Assembly: GCA_041628225.1 (NCBI GenBank) | Contig: JBFKPQ010000088.1 | Location: 1-8,984, forward strand | From: JBFKPQ01 sp041628225 | Lineage (GTDB): Bacteria > Actinomycetota > Acidimicrobiia > Spongiisociales > JAENVV01 | Direction: 5' to 3' | Length of the DNA: 8,984 bases | Shown here: piece by piece, positions 6,546-8,984 of the stretch | Position numbering within the stretch: the stretch's first letter is position 1 | Layout: each line of letters opens with the position of its first letter | The notes under the pieces: model-generated | Database searches by the model: none | What the model saw: only the letters and a program-made list of their open reading frames with translations | What the model was told of the DNA's origin: nothing | Made by a program: the position numbers and the translations under genes

Positions 6546-8222
6546 TTGGCCGTGTCACTGTTCAGCAGCACAGGTGAAACGGCTCACCTGCACCGCCTCA
6601 TCGCTCGACTGACGCTCGCGGGAGCGGCGTTCTCGGCGGTGCTTCTCGCCGTCGTTGCCCTCGTCTCGGGACGGACGAGCTTCCTGATCGAGGCCGTCGG
6701 CCCCACCATGACGGCGCTGTTCCTTTTGCCGATGGTGTTGCGACGGCGGGAAAACGCCGCCGTCACCTTCGTCCTGGCTTCGGCGGCGGTGATCATCACG
6801 TTCAAGCTGGTGGGCACCGACGACACGATCGTGGCGGCCGTCGTGGCGATCGTCCTCATGGGATGCCTGGCGATCCTGTTCGTGACTCGCCACACGATTC
6901 CGTTCATCCTGGCTGCAGCCGCCGTTCTGGCCGGCGTACCCGTGTTCTGGTCGGGACGGTTGGAGGGGTCGCTGGCGTTGGGGCTCGTCGCCTCATTGGC
7001 GTTCGTCGTTGGAGCGATTGCGATTCTCATGGTTCGGAACGCGGCCGGCGAAGTGAACAGCCGGTTCCGTCTGGCATTCGAAGATGCGCCGGTCGCCCTC
7101 ATCGAACTCGACTGGACCGAAGCGCTCGACTACCTCGAACAGCATCTGGCCGACCTCGACATCGCCACCGTCTTCGATCGTGAGCCCGACCTCCTGAGGG
7201 CGGTCGTCTCCCGCACCCGTTCACTGCGAGCCAATGCCGAAGCGGCCAACGTCTTTGACGCCGAGAGCCCAGCCGACCTGGTCGGCTACCCCGGATCGGC
7301 ATTCGCGCGGGGGCCGATCGGAGACTGGTGGCGCCACCAAGTGGTCTCGATCCTGAAAGGGGAGACCCTGACCGAGACGACGGTGTCGCTCGCCGAGACA
7401 GGCGTCGACCGGTGGGTGGCGGTCCGGACGATTACGAGTCGCGGCTCGGACGGCAGAACGACGTCGGTGGTCGCCATGACCGACGTGACGCCTGCGAAGC
7501 TCCACGAGCGGAGCCTCAAAGAACTCATCGACGCCAAGGACGAGTTCATCGCCACGGTCAGCCACGAGTTGCGGACACCGCTCACGGCCGTCGTCGGCTT
7601 GGCGACGGAGCTCAGCGAGGGCTCGTATCTCGGCGACGCCGAGCGCTTGGAACTGGCCAAGATCGTGGCGGGCCAGTCCCGCGAAATCTCGTACATCGTC
7701 GAAGACCTGCTCGTCGGGGCGAGAGCCGACATCGGCACCGTCAGCGTCATGTCGGAGGACGTCGATGTCATCGAAGCTGCGAACGGATTGCGTGGCGAAC
7801 TCGAATGGGATGGCGAGGTCGAAACGTCCGGCGGAGGCCTCGTGGTACTCGGCGATACGGTGCGCATCCGGCAGATCCTCCGCAACCTGCTCGTGAACGC
7901 CCAACGCTATGGCGGGGAGAACTGCCGTGTGGTGGCGCGGCGAGACGTCGAGGTGGCCGTGATCGAGGTCCGAGATTCCGGAAAGGCCATTCCCGAAGGC
8001 ATGCGAGAGCGCATCTTTCTTCCTTACGAGAGTGCTCACGACCGCAAGGGCGTGACACTGGCCATGGGACTCGGCCTGTCGGTTTCGCGCCGATTGGCGC
8101 GCCTCATGGGCGGTGACCTCGTCTACTTCCACGACGGCGAGGCCGTGTTCCGGCTCACGCTGCCCCTGGCGAGCTCGGCGCCCCAGCCGGTGGACGCCGA
8201 GAGTGTCGCCGCCGCCGGGTAG
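6546..8222 (+). CDS. Membrane-bound PAS sensor histidine kinase
   Basis: A 558-residue protein from the TTG start chosen by ribosome binding site spacing. The N-terminus has six predicted helices (about residues 18-41, 44-66, 71-89, 93-114, 118-135, 141-164) with very short loops, so sensing is probably within the membrane. A PAS-like domain follows (about 170-316). It opens F-E-D-A-P-V-A-L-I-E-L-D-W and contains an extended helical insert of the D-Y-L-x-x-H-L-A-D-L-D type, ending in W-V-A-V-R and D-V-T-P-A-K. The HisKA H-box SHELRTPL carries the phosphoacceptor His340. The ATPase domain has the N-box (Asn451), a G1 box reading DSGKAI with Ala where Gly is usual, the F-box RIFLPYESA and the G2 box GLGLS. 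The chain ends 15-20 residues after the ATPase fold with no receiver domain. It should autophosphorylate and pass phosphate to a response regulator, which is not in this window. The signal is unknown. Confidence 0.93.
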   Translation: MAVSLFSSTGETAHLHRLIARLTLAGAAFSAVLLAVVALVSGRTSFLIEAVGPTMTALFLLPMVLRRRENAAVTFVLASAAVIITFKLVGTDDTIVAAVVAIVLMGCLAILFVTRHTIPFILAAAAVLAGVPVFWSGRLEGSLALGLVASLAFVVGAIAILMVRNAAGEVNSRFRLAFEDAPVALIELDWTEALDYLEQHLADLDIATVFDREPDLLRAVVSRTRSLRANAEAANVFDAESPADLVGYPGSAFARGPIGDWWRHQVVSILKGETLTETTVSLAETGVDRWVAVRTITSRGSDGRTTSVVAMTDVTPAKLHERSLKELIDAKDEFIATVSHELRTPLTAVVGLATELSEGSYLGDAERLELAKIVAGQSREISYIVEDLLVGARADIGTVSVMSEDVDVIEAANGLRGELEWDGEVETSGGGLVVLGDTVRIRQILRNLLVNAQRYGGENCRVVARRDVEVAVIEVRDSGKAIPEGMRERIFLPYESAHDRKGVTLAMGLGLSVSRRLARLMGGDLVYFHDGEAVFRLTLPLASSAPQPVDAESVAAAG

Positions 8223-8240
8223 CTGACCTGGCAGGGCCGG

Positions 8241-8246
8241 TAGGCT
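8241..8246 (+). promoter_or_regulatory. Candidate -10 hexamer for leaderless transcription of the aminotransferase gene
   Basis: TAGGCT fits TANNNT and ends 7 nt before the ATG at 8254, nearly the same geometry as at the EXPERA-like gene. No Shine-Dalgarno is seen between it and the ATG. It lies in the 31-nt gap after the kinase stop, so the aminotransferase may be transcribed separately from the kinase. No -35 element is evident. Confidence 0.45.
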
Positions 8247-8253
8247 CGGCGGT

Positions 8254-8984
8254 ATGAAGCCGTCGGCGCGATCCGACATCCCCCCCTTCTACGTGATGGA
8301 GGTCATGAAGGCCGCCGCACGGCGTGCCGAGACCCACGGCGACGTTCTCCACCTCGAGGTTGGCCAACCTTCGACGCAAGCTCCCCGACGGTTGCGAGCC
8401 GCGGCTGGCGGCCTCCTCGATTCGGACCGGATCGGGTACAGCGAGGCCCTCGGGGTGCCGGAGCTGAGACACCGCATAGTGCGGCACTACGCCGAGCAAT
8501 ACGGCGTCGACCTTCCCGTGGAGCGTGTCGTCATGACCTCCGGCGCCTCGGGCGCCTTTGTTCTGGTGCTGCTCGCCGCCTTCGATCATGGCGCGCGCGT
8601 CGGCATCACCGATCCCGGCTATGCCGCCTACCGCAACATCATCGCCTCGCTCGGGCTCGAAGCGGTCGGCATCCGGGTCGGTCCTCGCAACCGATACGTT
8701 CCGACACCGGCCGACATCGAGGCGGCCGGGCCACTCGACGGCCTCGTGACCGCCAGCCCATCGAATCCAACGGGAACGGTGTTCACATTGGACGAGCAGG
8801 AGGCCCTCGTGGACGCGTGCGACCGCCTGGGGATCCGGCTCATCGCAGACGAGATCTACCACGGCATCACCTCTGCGGGACCGGCGCCGACGGCGCTGGC
8901 CGCCACCGATCGCGCTGTCGTCGTTCAGTCCTTTTCGAAGTACTACTCGATGACCGGCTGGCGCCTCGGATGGCTGGTGGCCCC
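8254..8984 (+). CDS. PLP-dependent class I/II aminotransferase, 3'-truncated
   Basis: The frame is open from the ATG at 8254 to the end of the window (243 full codons), about 60% of the usual 380-400 residues. It is a fold-type I aminotransferase that moves an amino group between an amino acid and a 2-oxo acid in the cytoplasm. Visible motifs are the N-terminal I-P-P-F-Y-V-M-E-V and L-E-V-G-Q-P-S segment typical of the PatA/aspartate-aminotransferase-like group, Y-S-E-A-L-G-V-P-E-L-R, the cofactor-stacking DPGY (Tyr123), SPSNPTG (Asn171), ADEIYHG (Asp199, Tyr202), and SFSKYYSMTGWRLG with the Schiff-base Lys229 and phosphate-binding Arg237. The start is supported because the family's conserved N-terminal segment begins just after this ATG. 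Substrate cannot be read from the part seen; aspartate/aromatic or a general PatA-like activity is possible. The C-terminal small domain lies outside. Confidence 0.95.
   Translation, partial: MKPSARSDIPPFYVMEVMKAAARRAETHGDVLHLEVGQPSTQAPRRLRAAAGGLLDSDRIGYSEALGVPELRHRIVRHYAEQYGVDLPVERVVMTSGASGAFVLVLLAAFDHGARVGITDPGYAAYRNIIASLGLEAVGIRVGPRNRYVPTPADIEAAGPLDGLVTASPSNPTGTVFTLDEQEALVDACDRLGIRLIADEIYHGITSAGPAPTALAATDRAVVVQSFSKYYSMTGWRLGWLVA

Noticed and set aside
8223..8253. Terminator between the kinase and the aminotransferase
   Set aside because: No convincing stem-loop followed by a T-run is seen in the 31-nt gap.
7221..8279. Minus-strand open frame of 352 codons opposite the kinase
   Set aside because: It is a shadow of the kinase gene, which has intact H, N, G1, F and G2 boxes in the plus frame.

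Overview
The window looks like a piece of chromosome from a high-GC Gram-positive-type actinobacterium. This is judged by eye from strong G/C at third codon positions, an LPXTG-type wall-sorting signal, and TANNNT promoter hexamers lying 6-7 nt upstream of ATG starts. A deep-branching class such as Acidimicrobiia is plausible, but the sequence does not prove it. All four genes I can support read left to right, and coding density is very high: no gap exceeds about 60 nt.

The first two thirds (2-5770) is the 3' part of one giant gene for a secreted, wall-anchored surface protein; its start lies upstream of the window. From N to C it has one partial and nine complete DUF11-like beta-sandwich repeats of about 101-107 residues, then six SdrD_B-like modules with acidic Ca-binding-type loops, then a cadherin-like module, a putative-Ig (He_PIG-type) module, an LPFTG motif, a membrane segment and an unusually long basic tail. 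Composition is strikingly regular: the 1,922 visible residues contain only nine lysines, one at the same place in each complete DUF11-like repeat, and 24 cysteines that all occur in local pairs.

Next (5807-6484) comes a small four-helix membrane protein. It resembles the EXPERA/TMEM97 (sigma-2 receptor, emopamil-binding) superfamily, including both acidic residues that matter in the eukaryotic proteins. That family is best known from eukaryotes, so this is the most unexpected gene here.

Then come a six-helix membrane-bound PAS histidine kinase (6546-8222) with no response regulator in view, and the 5' two thirds of a fold-type I PLP aminotransferase (8254 to the window end). The aminotransferase carries all its expected catalytic motifs.

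The genes do not form an obvious single pathway. The membrane protein and the aminotransferase each appear to have their own leaderless promoter, while the kinase has a classical ribosome binding site that selects a TTG start. The kinase could sense envelope state and relate to the surface protein or the membrane protein, but only adjacency supports this. I found no tRNA, rRNA, CRISPR array, transposase or phage gene.
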